NCBI RefSeq assembly: GCF_003602005.1
Contig: NZ_QZWD01000005.1
Coordinates: 62,001-126,000, forward strand
DNA: 64,000 bases
Source: Salinisphaera sp. Q1T1-3
GTDB lineage: Bacteria; Pseudomonadota; Gammaproteobacteria; Nevskiales; Salinisphaeraceae
Reading direction: 5' to 3'
Part shown: positions 46,193 to 56,634 of the stretch, one piece after another
Position numbering within the stretch: the first letter of the stretch is position 1
Layout: each line of letters starts with the position of its first letter
Translations under genes and position numbers: made by a program
The notes under the pieces: model-generated
What the model saw: only the letters and a program-made list of their open reading frames with translations
Told to the model about the DNA's origin: nothing
Databases searched by the model: none

Positions 46193-47941
46193 TTAACAGT
46201 CGTTCTGCGGGGCGTGATCGGCGATCCGCACGCGGGGCAGGCCGAGCTGCCCGGCAACGTCGACATGGCCGGGAATGGCCGAGAAACTCGCGAGAAACTG
46301 CGGATGATAGCCGTAGACCAGCAGGCCCACTCGGTCGCCGGGTTCCAGACGAATGGCCACGCCGTTGAGCTCGACCCGTCGTCGGCCGCCGCCCGGACGC
46401 GGCCGGATCGGGCGGATCTGGTCGTTGACCAGCATGGTCGTGTGTCGGCCCGCGCGCTCGATGCCGATGCCGACGAACACGACCGGAGCGGGACCGCCGC
46501 CGGACAGCGTGATGTCGACGATCGGAATGCCGATCAACGCATCGCCCGTCGTCTCGACGTCATAGACCGGGAGGAACACGCCGCCGCTGGCGAGTTCGTC
46601 GATGTAATCGGCCGGCAGGGCGTTGACCAGCCGGGCCAGCAGGGCCGTATTGTCGTCGCTGCGCTGCCGGTCGTCGCCGCTCAGCCACTGGCCGATCTGT
46701 TCGCGTGCGTTCGTGCCGGCGGTTCGTGCCACGTGCCAGAGGCCGGCCAGTGTGTCCTCGCGCAATACCCCCTTGAGCAGATCGAGTCCGCCGGTGGCCG
46801 CGCGCCCGGAGAATTCATGGGTCGGCGAATCGACGGTCGGCAGATCGTCGAAGGAGAGCACGGTCGCATCGTCGAGCATCACCGTGACCCGCGGCAGCAG
46901 GGCCGGGGCATCATGGCCCTTGAGCTTCCAGTCGAGATAGGCCAGTTCCAGGGCTGCGGTCTCGACCGGCTGGTCGCCGCGCTCGAGACGGTCGTCGGTT
47001 TCGTAGGCGATCCGGTTGATGTCTTCGAGAAAGGGCAGACTGTGACCGTGACGCATGATCAGCAGATGGACATCGCGACCGGCCCGGCGCAGGGCCTGCA
47101 TGTTGGCCACGGCCTCGTTGAGGTTGAACAGCGTATCGCCGACACCCTGCACGAGCAGCGCGTCGGCGCCCGGGGCACAGTCGGCGTCGTCGTCCTCGCG
47201 GCGGGCGAACATCGCGACCGGGCTGTGGGCCCGCAGCCGGCGCGCCACGCGATCGGAAATGCCGCGGCCGGTCAGGGGCGAGGCCAGCCCCTGCAGCAGC
47301 GCGTGGTACATGATCGGATCGAGCTTCACGCCCGAGGTCGGCAGCCCGAGCGCGACCAACGCCGACCCCCACAGGGTCTTGACCACGTTTTCGGGAGCCA
47401 GGCTGTAACACAGGTCGTGCCAGGTGGCGGTGGGCACGATCGCGCTGAAGCGGGCATCCAGCGTGGCTCCGGTCAGCTGAAAGCCGCCGCCATAGGACAG
47501 GCCCAGTCCGCCGACCACGATGTGTCCATCGCGGCGCATCAGCCGGTCGGCGTGGGTCATCTCGTGTTCTGCCCAGTCGAGCAGGGCGGCGATGTCCGCG
47601 CCCTCGATCGTCGGATCCATGATGTGGACGTGCCCACCGGATTCGCCGAAACCCCGCTGATCGAAACTGATCACGAAATAACCGTCGTCCGCGGCTCGCC
47701 GCGCGGCTTCGGTCGAAGGCAGTGCACCGCCTGACAGCGTCTCGTAGAGCGCCGGATCGGCACGTCCTGTCAGCCGTGATCCGCCGAAACCGTGGCCATG
47801 TAGCAACAGCGGGGCGGTCTGTTGCGCCGAGAGCGCCGGCTGCATGACTGTGATGGCGATCGTCACGCCATCATCGGGATTGGTCACCCGCGCGTGATAA
47901 TCGCGGGCTTGGATCGCGGCACGGTCGGCGGAGGCAGCCAT
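46193..47941 (-). CDS. Alpha/beta hydrolase, CocE/NonD (S15) family
   Basis: Hydrolase of 582 aa. Residues about 20-300 form the alpha/beta fold with FDQRGFGESGG, nucleophile GLGLSYGGG and a His in MRHGHSLPFL. Residues about 440-580 are beta-rich (LPVYDVETTGDALIGIPIVDITLSGGG, RRRVELNGVAIRLEPGDRVGLLVYGYHPQF), fitting the C-terminal jelly-roll of Xaa-Pro dipeptidyl-peptidase-like enzymes. No convincing signal peptide. Could be peptidase or esterase. It lies upstream of the DUF1295-CFA-DUF3108 genes on the same strand. Confidence 0.82.
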   Translation of the reverse strand: MAASADRAAIQARDYHARVTNPDDGVTIAITVMQPALSAQQTAPLLLHGHGFGGSRLTGRADPALYETLSGGALPSTEAARRAADDGYFVISFDQRGFGESGGHVHIMDPTIEGADIAALLDWAEHEMTHADRLMRRDGHIVVGGLGLSYGGGFQLTGATLDARFSAIVPTATWHDLCYSLAPENVVKTLWGSALVALGLPTSGVKLDPIMYHALLQGLASPLTGRGISDRVARRLRAHSPVAMFARREDDDADCAPGADALLVQGVGDTLFNLNEAVANMQALRRAGRDVHLLIMRHGHSLPFLEDINRIAYETDDRLERGDQPVETAALELAYLDWKLKGHDAPALLPRVTVMLDDATVLSFDDLPTVDSPTHEFSGRAATGGLDLLKGVLREDTLAGLWHVARTAGTNAREQIGQWLSGDDRQRSDDNTALLARLVNALPADYIDELASGGVFLPVYDVETTGDALIGIPIVDITLSGGGPAPVVFVGIGIERAGRHTTMLVNDQIRPIRPRPGGGRRRVELNGVAIRLEPGDRVGLLVYGYHPQFLASFSAIPGHVDVAGQLGLPRVRIADHAPQNDC

Positions 47942-48265
47942 CGGCAGTCGCGGTGTAAGTCGTGGGCTCAGCTTAGCGGGATGCAACGGGTTCGGCGTCC
48001 GCCGTTCTACGGAGACGGGCATCGAGTCCGGCGCGTCAATCCCGGCGGGGCACGGAACCGATCTCGTCGATCATGACATCCACGAACATATTGATCCTGG
48101 GTAGTCGAAGACACGGGGCGCCGGTGCTCTCTCCGGCGGGGCAAGTCCCGACTCGGGCACGGGCGTGCCCGCCGCCGACGGTCGATAGGCCGCAAGGCGA
48201 CGATGGCAGGCCGACCGGGCGCAAGAACCGTCGGCTTGAAGTCGCATGTCACGAATCGGTTCTAA

Positions 48266-48539
48266 GGAACCTCTGATCTATTCATCCACGGTCGCGTTTG
48301 AGTCCCCAAAGGCCACGATACAAGGCGCATGGCGCCGCGTCATAGCCACTCTATGATCCAGCCATGCAACGCCGTAGCGCGGCCTTTTGGGCCAAACCGC
48401 TTGGCGGCCGGGCTTTTGCGCGCGCCTGAGCGGCGTTGCCGCTCGCTCATTTGCATTTCAGCAAACGGCGCTCGCGGCGTCTTGTCAGACGCGCGCAAAA
48501 GACACCGGCGCGACCGTAGATGAATAGATCAGAGGTTCC
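48266..48539. mobile_element. 274-bp MITE with CTAA target duplication (family D)
   Basis: Terminal inverted repeats of about 30 bases start GGAACCTCTGATCTATTCAT and continue C[C/T]ACGGTCGCG. The element is flanked on both sides by CTAA (48262-48265 and 48540-48543), a 4-bp target duplication matching the YTAR type known for IS5-group insertions. The inside is GC-rich, includes GCGGCGTTGCCGCTCGCTC, and has no transposase. It fills the gap between the S15 hydrolase and thioesterase genes; 47942-48261 otherwise shows nothing. Confidence 0.85.
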
Positions 48540-48562
48540 CTAAACAGTCGCGCGATCCCGTC

Positions 48563-48994
48563 TTATCTGATGGCTTCGAGGGCTGCGCGCATGGCGTTCG
48601 GCATGGCCACCGATCGGCCAGTTGCCCGGTCGACGAAGACATGCGTGAACGTGGCTGTTGCACGGGCCGTATCTTCGGCTTCGCGAAACACGGCAAGCCC
48701 GTAGGTGACCGAGCGTTGACCGAGATGGTCGACCCGCAGGCCGATGGTGAGCCGGTCGGGAAAAGCGATCGGGGCGTGATAGGCACACTGGGAAGCCACG
48801 ACGAAGCCGGCGATCGCGCCGTTCTGGATATCCAGGCCGCCGTGTTCGATGAGATACCGGTTGGCCGTCGTATCGAAATACGAGTAATAGGTCACATTAT
48901 TGACGTGGCCATAGACATCGTTGTCCATCCAGCGAGTCGGAAGCTCGTTGAACCAGCGGTAGTCGGTGCGGGCAGGGCGATCATCCTCGGCCAT
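48563..48994 (-). CDS. Acyl-CoA thioesterase (4HBT/YbgC-like hot-dog fold)
   Basis: Hot-dog thioesterase of 143 aa. The active-site stretch RWMDNDVYGHVNNVTYYSYFD holds the Asp of the 4-hydroxybenzoyl-CoA thioesterase class, and the helix and strand order (YLIEHGGLDI, GFVVASQCAYHAPIAFPD) fits. The acyl-CoA substrate is unknown. A MITE lies just past its 3' end. Confidence 0.88.
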   Translation of the reverse strand: MAEDDRPARTDYRWFNELPTRWMDNDVYGHVNNVTYYSYFDTTANRYLIEHGGLDIQNGAIAGFVVASQCAYHAPIAFPDRLTIGLRVDHLGQRSVTYGLAVFREAEDTARATATFTHVFVDRATGRSVAMPNAMRAALEAIR

Positions 48995-49037
48995 GGCGCG
49001 GATCCGTTCGAAAAGAATGACGAGTCGGGCGCCTTAC

Positions 49038-49068
49038 AAAAAAGGCCGGATCACGGGATCCGGCCTTT
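49038..49068 (-). terminator. Rho-independent terminator of the lipoprotein gene
   Basis: On the minus strand, stem GGCCGGATC/GATCCGGCC (extended by A-T pairs) with loop CCGT and six T. It lies 25 bases after the stop at 49093. Confidence 0.9.
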
Positions 49069-49092
49069 CGGCACGCGCCTCGGCAAGGCGGT

Positions 49093-49560
49093 TTAGCCGT
49101 TGACGACCTTCCAGGTGCCGTCCGACTGACGACAGGCGGTGCCATTGACCTTTTCCGGCGAACCGTTGACGTTGGCGTTCATGGTGAACTTGCGGCACGG
49201 CTGGTTGCCCTGCTGGTACGTCTGGGTCGGCGTCACCGAGTAGGTGTCGTTGGTATCCGGGTTGGTCCAGCGCGAGGTGTTGCCGGTCTGGTTGGATTCC
49301 AGCGCGCTGCCGAACTGGCGACGATCCTTCTGGTCGAAGTGCTGACCCACGCGGTTGCCCAGCGCCGCCCCTGCCAGGGTGCCGACCACAGTCGCGATGG
49401 TCGAGCCGGTGCCGCTGCCGATCTGGCTGCCGAGCGCACCGCCGGCGGCGCCGCCGAGCAGCGTGCCGGTATCGGAGTTGTTCCAGCCCGAGTTCGCGCA
49501 GCCGCCGAGCATGACGACCGCCATGGCGGCGGCAGCGAGTGTGGTGAGGGTCTTGTTCAT
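49093..49560 (-). CDS. Glycine-zipper outer-membrane lipoprotein (17 kDa surface antigen type)
   Basis: Lipoprotein of 155 aa: signal peptide with lipobox LGGC at residue 21, then a glycine-zipper segment (GTLLGGAAGGALGSQIGSGTGSTIATVVGTLAGAALGNRVG) and a C-terminal beta-rich domain with two Cys (QPCRKFTMNANVNG, GTACRQSDGTWKVV). This is the layout of SlyB/17-kDa antigen proteins that sit in the outer membrane. Monocistronic, with a strong terminator. Confidence 0.9.
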   Translation of the reverse strand: MNKTLTTLAAAAMAVVMLGGCANSGWNNSDTGTLLGGAAGGALGSQIGSGTGSTIATVVGTLAGAALGNRVGQHFDQKDRRQFGSALESNQTGNTSRWTNPDTNDTYSVTPTQTYQQGNQPCRKFTMNANVNGSPEKVNGTACRQSDGTWKVVNG

Positions 49561-49822
49561 AGCGAGCTCCCTAGCAGGATCGTGATGCGTTGCGATTGGA
49601 TGGCGCGAGTCCAGAGCGGATGCCGGGCCGGCCTCGCAGCCGCTGTATGCACCATATTCAGCCGCGGGACGGCTTGCCCTTAAATGAATGTCGGCGCTGG
49701 CTGGCTTCTGGCAAGGACTCGCCGGCGCGGGCGTTCACGATTGTGCGCAGGGTGTGTATCGTGCTCGACGTGCCGGTTTGCCACCGGCGCCCATTGTTTC
49801 ACGACCCGAACAAGGTGTGCTC

Positions 49823-50824
49823 ATGCGCGCATGGCTGATCGACGAAGCCGAACACTCCGACGGCATGAGTCTGGAGGAAATCAAGACACCCAAACCAGGC
49901 CCCGACGAGATTCTGGTCGACGTGCGCGCCATCGGCGTCAATCGGGCCGATCTGTTGCAGCGCAAGGGCGCCTATCCGCCGCCGGCCGGATTCGATCCAC
50001 GACGACCGGGGCTCGAATATGCCGGTGAAGTGGCCTCGGTGGGCAAGCGCGTCACGCGCCACAAGGTCGGCGATCCGGTCATGGGGCTGATCGGCGGCGG
50101 CGCCTACGCCGAAAAGGTCGTGGTGCACGAACGCGATACCATGCGCCCGCCGGCCTATTACGACCATGCCCAGGCCGCAGCCATGCCCGAGGCCTTTCTG
50201 ACCGCCTACCGTGGTCTGTTCATGGAAGGGGGCCTCATGCCCGGGCAGTGGGCGCTGGTGCGCGGCGCCACGTCGGGTGTCGGCACCGCCGCGCTCCAGC
50301 TTGCCCATGCGCTTGGTGCGCGCTCGATCGCGACCAGCCGAAGCCGCGCACGGCTCGACGAGCTGGCGGCCCGCTTCAAGTCGCAGGGCATGGCACAGCC
50401 GTATGATCTCGGCCTCGTCGATGAAGACGACGGGCTGGCCGATACCGTGCACGAGCAGGTCGGCGGCGCGCACCTCGTGCTCGATTTCGTCGGCGCCAAA
50501 GTGCTGGCCGACAACATGGCCTGTCTGCGCGACGAGGGACGTCAGGTTCAGATCGGTGTCATGGGCGGGACAAAAGCGCAGCTCGACATGGGCGTGCTGC
50601 TCATGCGCCGGCTGTCGCTCATCGCGATGACGATGCGCAGCCTGCCGCTCGAGCGCAAGATCGAGATGGCCCGTATCTTCGACGAGCGCCTGCGTCCCCT
50701 GTTCGAGACAGGCCGTCTGCGGCCGATCGTCGATCGCACCTTCGACTTCGAGGCAGCGATCGAGGCGCAGCGCGAGATGGAGACCGGTGGGCATCTGGGC
50801 AAGATCGTGCTCGTGCGCGACTGA
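49823..50824 (+). CDS. NAD(P)H:quinone oxidoreductase (zinc-free MDR family)
   Basis: Medium-chain reductase of 333 aa of the QOR type. The GroES-like N-terminal domain holds VNRADLLQRKGAYPPP and LEYAGEVASVGKRV without the zinc-ligand Cys. The NADPH domain has WALVRGATSGVGTAALQLAHALGARSIATSRS. The C-terminus FEAAIEAQREMETGGHLGKIVL is typical of PIG3/QOR enzymes. AAGGTG lies 5 bases before the ATG. A GC hairpin (GCGGCCC/GGGCCGC, 50825-50840) follows the stop. Confidence 0.9.
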   Translation: MRAWLIDEAEHSDGMSLEEIKTPKPGPDEILVDVRAIGVNRADLLQRKGAYPPPAGFDPRRPGLEYAGEVASVGKRVTRHKVGDPVMGLIGGGAYAEKVVVHERDTMRPPAYYDHAQAAAMPEAFLTAYRGLFMEGGLMPGQWALVRGATSGVGTAALQLAHALGARSIATSRSRARLDELAARFKSQGMAQPYDLGLVDEDDGLADTVHEQVGGAHLVLDFVGAKVLADNMACLRDEGRQVQIGVMGGTKAQLDMGVLLMRRLSLIAMTMRSLPLERKIEMARIFDERLRPLFETGRLRPIVDRTFDFEAAIEAQREMETGGHLGKIVLVRD

Positions 50825-51042
50825 GCGGCCCCTGGGCCGCGCGGTGCGCATCGGTGCGGCGCGTACGGGATGGCCGGCACGGTTCCAGCGCGAGGCCCGT
50901 CTGTTGGGGCAGCGGCCACGACCTACGCCGCGGCCAAACGACGTTGTGCCGCTCGGGCGGCCAGCCGCGCCGACTATGGCCGCTTGAAGAATGTGGTCGT
51001 AGTGCGTCTCGAACGACGAGCGCTTCTCTGGTATCGCAACAA

Positions 51043-51711
51043 TCAGCCCGGTTGCGGCGCGGCGCCTTCGGCCTCCAGTGCCCGCCACATGAACCAGCTG
51101 CCCACGGATCGATAGGGCCGCCAGATCTCGCAGTCGGCTTCCAGCGCCTTGGGTTTGGGCAGTTCGGTCAGTCCGTAGGTCAGGGCATAACCCTTGCGGA
51201 TGCCCAGATCGTGAATCGGCATGACATCCGGTCGGCCGAGATGAAAGAGCAGCAACATCTCCACGGTCCAGCGTCCGATGCCGCGGATAGCCGAATAGGC
51301 CGTGATCAGTTCGGCGTCGTCGTAATCGCCCAACCGGCTCTCGTCGGGCAATTCATTGGCGGCCTGAGCCGTGGCCAGGGCCCGCAGACTGGCTTCCTTG
51401 TTCGCTGACAGGCCGGCCGCGCGTAGCGTGTCGGTATCGGTAGCCAGAATGGCATGCGGCCCCGGTGCATCACCATTGCCCAGCGCTGCCAGAACCCGTT
51501 GATGAATGGTACCCGCGGCCTTCCCGGACAGTTGCTGATAGACGATCGCGCGCATCAGCGAATGAAAGACGTCCGGGGCGGCCGTGGTGGCGGGCCGATA
51601 CGGGCCGCAACGGGCCATCAGTTGACCTAGTATCGGATCGGCCGCGCTCAGATGTGTCTGGGCGGCGGTCGAATCGAAGCTCAGGCGTGTCGCCCGCGTT
51701 GCGTCGGTCAT
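51043..51711 (-). CDS. DNA-3-methyladenine glycosylase (HhH-GPD, AlkA-like)
   Basis: Base-excision glycosylase of 222 aa. The helix-hairpin-helix AYSAIRGIGRWTVEMLLLF is followed by the GPD segment with catalytic Asp (DVMPIHDLGIRKG). An upstream FHSLMRAIVYQQLSGKAAGTIHQR matches the AlkA/MagIII group, and there is no FeS cluster. Its ATG overlaps the TGA of the preceding gene (TGATG), indicating translational coupling with the NAD(P)H-binding protein. Confidence 0.9.
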   Translation of the reverse strand: MTDATRATRLSFDSTAAQTHLSAADPILGQLMARCGPYRPATTAAPDVFHSLMRAIVYQQLSGKAAGTIHQRVLAALGNGDAPGPHAILATDTDTLRAAGLSANKEASLRALATAQAANELPDESRLGDYDDAELITAYSAIRGIGRWTVEMLLLFHLGRPDVMPIHDLGIRKGYALTYGLTELPKPKALEADCEIWRPYRSVGSWFMWRALEAEGAAPQPG

Positions 51712-52349
51712 CAGATGCCCAGCAACGCCTTGTCGATCGGTGTCTCGCCGGAGAGCAGCTCGAAATGCCGGCCCACGGTATTGGGCGAATCCAGCGTCAT
51801 GACGAGGACTTCAGCCACATCCGCACGCGGTATCTCGCCGTCACGATTCAGCGATTTCGCGATATCGACATGGCCGGTGCCGTCCTCATTGGTCAGCTTG
51901 CCGGGGCGTACGATCGTATATTCCAGACCGGAGTTGCGCAGATGATTGTCGGCCGCGCCCTTGGCCCGGAAATAATGCAGCATCTTGTCCGGGCCCTTTT
52001 CCGGGGTATCGGCCTTGATGGCCGAGACCATCAGAAAACGCCGGACACCGGCCGAGACGGCCTGGTCGATGATCGAGATCGCGCCGTTGCGATCGATATC
52101 CTCGGTTTTTTCGGGCGGCGTGTGTGCACCGGAGCCGGCGGTGAAGACGACAGCATCGCAACCGGCGAGTGCGCTGCGGCAATCGCCCTCCAGATCTGCG
52201 ACGACGACTTCGTTGGCACCGATGGCTTCCAGGCGCGCGCTCTGATCGGCATCACGGACCATCGCGCGCACTGTGTGCTGGCTGTGTTGCATGGCGTGAA
52301 TAAAACGACGGCCGATCTGGCCGTTGGCACCGACGACAAGTACGTGCAT
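51711..52349 (-). CDS. NAD(P)H-binding atypical short-chain dehydrogenase (NmrA-like)
   Basis: Rossmann protein of 212 aa. The N-terminal motif HVLVVGANGQIGRRF is GxxGxxG, and the segments GCDAVVFTAGSGA, GVRRFLMVSAIKAD and LEYTIVRPGKLTNEDG are typical of atypical SDR/NmrA-like proteins, which lack the usual catalytic Tyr-Lys pair. It may sense or use NAD(P)H. It is translationally coupled to the downstream glycosylase. Start at 52349 because the dinucleotide motif begins there. Confidence 0.85.
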   Translation of the reverse strand: MHVLVVGANGQIGRRFIHAMQHSQHTVRAMVRDADQSARLEAIGANEVVVADLEGDCRSALAGCDAVVFTAGSGAHTPPEKTEDIDRNGAISIIDQAVSAGVRRFLMVSAIKADTPEKGPDKMLHYFRAKGAADNHLRNSGLEYTIVRPGKLTNEDGTGHVDIAKSLNRDGEIPRADVAEVLVMTLDSPNTVGRHFELLSGETPIDKALLGI

Positions 52350-52754
52350 GACGAGTCCTTGCTGGTTCAAGACATAGTGCGCGCCGGTTGTCTCCGCGGC
52401 GCCGCTATATCAACCATTGCATCGGCAATGGATTTTGCAACCCGGTAATGAACCGGACGTCTCGGGCGCGGCCGCCGGGCACGTGGGCCGATCCACAGGC
52501 CTTGCCGCACTGACGACACCGGTCATGCGCGCCGGCAACGACGGCTCGAGAGGAAATCGGCGGCTCGAGAAGGGCGGTATCGTTTTCAGCGCAGGTCAGC
52601 GATTTAGGCCGACAACGTTCGCAGCAAGGCCAGACGTCTCTGTCCCCATCCGGCCGTGCGGTTGCCGACGAACCCGCGACGAGCGACCGGCGCGCAACGA
52701 CGCCGCATGCGCCGCTCGTCCTTCGGGTTACTCAGCGGGCCGCGCCATGCCGTG

Positions 52755-52988
52755 TTGCGCGCCACGATCAAGGCTCGCAACGCCGCCGCGCGCCCATCGT
52801 CGATTTTTCATGGGCGGCCCAACCCGAAGGGACAAGCGCCCCAAAATCAAAAACACGACGGCAATACAGCGTTGTCGCCCGCGGGCGCAGAATGACTGCG
52901 CTGCTCGTGCTACGCCTCTTCTTGCCGCCCATCGTCAATTTCAGGGCGCGCTTGGCGCGGGCTCGCACGAAACATCAACAGGCCCTAG
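52755..52988 (-). repeat. CTAG-bounded repeat (family C), partial
   Basis: Ends GAAACATCAACAGGCCCTAG at 52988; inside are CGTCAATTTCAGGGCGCG, CGCCCGCGGGCGCAGAATGA and GCCCATCGTCGATTTTTCAT. The other end is lost near 52755. The CTAG at 52985-52988 contains the ilvB TAG stop. The remainder of the gap, 52350-52754, shows no gene. Confidence 0.72.
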
Positions 52989-54829
52989 AACATCTCCGAG
53001 GGGCCAACGTCCGTATCGCCGGCATCGTCGGCATAGCGGCTGTTGATCCAGTCGCCGGTGATCATCTCGCGATAGGTCTTGCCCGGCCCGACCATCGGAT
53101 AGACTCCGGCATCCGGATCGACCATGACTTCGAGGAACGCCGGGCCCTTGAAGGCCAGGAAATCGGCAATGACGCCGGGCAGGGCATCCGGGTCTGCCAC
53201 GCGCTGGGCGAACTCGAAACCGTCCGCCTCGGCAGCCTTGACGAAGTCCTTCTTGTGCAGCGACTTGTCCGAGGCCGACAATCGGCCCTTGAAGAACAGC
53301 TTCTGCCACTGCTTGACCATGCCGTCGCCGTTGTTGTTGAGCACGACGACCTTGACCGGCAGATTATAAGTGGTCGCGGTTTCCAGCTCGCCGATATTCA
53401 TGCGGATCGAGGCATCGCCGTCGATGTCGATGACCAATCGATCCCGTCGGGCACAGGCGGCGCCGATAGCGGCCGGCAGGCCGAAGCCCATCGTGCCCAT
53501 GGAGCCGGAGGTCAGCCATAGCCGCGGTTCACGGAAATCGAAATACTGTGCAGCCCACATCTGATGCTGGCCGACACCGGTCGCGATCACGGCCCGTCCG
53601 TCGGTATGCGCATTGATCTGCTCGATCACGGCATACGGTTGGATCAGCGCACTGTCGCGATCGTAGTTCATTGCATGATCGCGCTTGAGCCCGGCGAGAT
53701 GCTGATGCCAGGCCCCGAAATCGGTGGCCACGCCGTGCTCGCGGCCGTAGGCCAGAATGCGCGACAGGCTGGGCGCGAACAGCCCGACGTGGTGCCACTG
53801 GACCTGTTTGACCTTGTTGATCTCCGAGGCATCGGCATCGAAATGGGCGATCGCCTTCGCATTCGGCGCGAACTTGTGCGCGACGCCGGCTACGCGGTCG
53901 TCGAAACGGGCACCGATGGCGATCAGGAAATCGCAGTCCTCGACCGCATAGTTGGCAAACGCGGTGCCGTGCATGCCGAGCATGTGCATCGACAGCGCAT
54001 CGGTCGTGTCGACCGCGCCGATGCCCATCAGCGTGGTCACGGCAGGGATGCCGAAGGCCTGGGCGAGCGCTCGCATCTCGGCGGCCGAATCGGCGTTGAT
54101 CACGCCGCCGCCGGCATAGATCAGAGGCCGCTGCGATTCGCCGAGCAGGCAGAAGAATTCCGCGCACTTGGCATCCGACAATTCGCTGGCACGCAGTTCG
54201 TGCATGCGCTGGCGATAACCCGGCACCGGCAGCAGCCCCTCGCCTTCGAACGCGCCTTCCCAGTTCTGCACGTCCTTGGGCACGTCGATGACGACCGGGC
54301 CCGGCCGTCCGGAGCGGGCGATTTCGAACGCCGTGCGCACGGTGGATTCGAGTTTGGCCGCGTCGGTGACCATGAAGACGTGCTTGGCGGCACTGGACAT
54401 GATGTTGGATACCGGTGCCTCCTGAAAGGCATCGGTGCCGATGGCCGCGGTCGCGACCTGGCCACAGACCACCACCATCGGGACCGAATCGGCCATGGCG
54501 TCGCGCACCGGGGTCACGGCGTTGGTCGCTCCGGGCCCGGAGGTGACCATGGCCACGCCGACCTTGCCCGATGCACGGGCATAGCCGGCGGCCATGAAAC
54601 CCGCGCCCTGTTCGTTGGCGGGCACGATGAGCGGCATCATATCGTGGTGTGCTTCGTTGAAGCGGAAAATCGCGTCGTAGGTGGGCAGAATCGCACCGCC
54701 CGAGTAGCCGAATACCGTGTCCACGCCCTCGTCGGCCAGCACCTGTACGATCATGTCGGCGCCGGTCATTACCGTGCCGGCCATCGGGTGGCGATCTTGC
54801 GAGCGAGGGGCTTGTTCGGCGTGACTCAT
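52985..54829 (-). CDS. ilvB: Acetolactate synthase large subunit
   Basis: Thiamine-diphosphate enzyme of 614 aa, first common step of branched-chain amino acid synthesis. It has the catalytic-Glu/pyrimidine-domain segment DEGVDTVFGYSGGAILPTYDA, the activation domain, and the ThDP/Mg motif GDASIRMNIGELETATTYNLPVKVVVLNNNG. The ATG at 54829 has AGGAAG 6-7 bases upstream and a TATAAT box at a suitable distance. It is divergent from ilvH, its regulatory subunit gene, rather than upstream of it. The TAG stop is part of a repeat-border CTAG. Confidence 0.95.
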   Translation of the reverse strand: MSHAEQAPRSQDRHPMAGTVMTGADMIVQVLADEGVDTVFGYSGGAILPTYDAIFRFNEAHHDMMPLIVPANEQGAGFMAAGYARASGKVGVAMVTSGPGATNAVTPVRDAMADSVPMVVVCGQVATAAIGTDAFQEAPVSNIMSSAAKHVFMVTDAAKLESTVRTAFEIARSGRPGPVVIDVPKDVQNWEGAFEGEGLLPVPGYRQRMHELRASELSDAKCAEFFCLLGESQRPLIYAGGGVINADSAAEMRALAQAFGIPAVTTLMGIGAVDTTDALSMHMLGMHGTAFANYAVEDCDFLIAIGARFDDRVAGVAHKFAPNAKAIAHFDADASEINKVKQVQWHHVGLFAPSLSRILAYGREHGVATDFGAWHQHLAGLKRDHAMNYDRDSALIQPYAVIEQINAHTDGRAVIATGVGQHQMWAAQYFDFREPRLWLTSGSMGTMGFGLPAAIGAACARRDRLVIDIDGDASIRMNIGELETATTYNLPVKVVVLNNNGDGMVKQWQKLFFKGRLSASDKSLHKKDFVKAAEADGFEFAQRVADPDALPGVIADFLAFKGPAFLEVMVDPDAGVYPMVGPGKTYREMITGDWINSRYADDAGDTDVGPSEMF

Positions 54830-54861
54830 GACAGTCTTCCTGCGGCCGTTGAAAAGCATCC

Positions 54862-54867
54862 ATTATA
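54862..54867 (-). promoter_or_regulatory. -10 box of ilvB
   Basis: Perfect TATAAT on the minus strand, about 33 bases before the ilvB ATG. The -35 element is weak. A hairpin AGCCG-AAAATC-CGGCT (54867-54882) overlaps the start of the box and could modulate it. Confidence 0.6.
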
Positions 54868-54891
54868 GCCGAAAATCCGGCTTTTCCGACG

Positions 54892-54920
54892 GAAATGAAG
54901 CCACGGTTTGCTTCACTTTC
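54892..54920. promoter_or_regulatory. Inverted repeat in the ilvB-ilvH divergent region (operator candidate)
   Basis: Arms GAAATGAAGC and GCTTCACTTTC flank an 8-base centre and overlap the predicted ilvH -35. The dyad lies between the two divergent promoters, so one regulator could act on both. Confidence 0.4.
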
Positions 54921-54936
54921 CCGATGCGCGTATTTT
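54908..54936 (+). promoter_or_regulatory. Sigma-70-type promoter of ilvH
   Basis: -35 TTGCTT, 17-base spacer and -10 TATTTT, placing the transcript start about 30 bases before the ilvH ATG at 54975. Confidence 0.45.
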
Positions 54937-54974
54937 GCGCGCTCTGCCGGTGGCGTGCCCTGTACGGTGCGAAT

Positions 54975-56598
<1,624 letters not shown>

Positions 56599-56634
56599 GC
56601 GCGACGCCCGGGACACCGCGCGAGACGACGGTTC

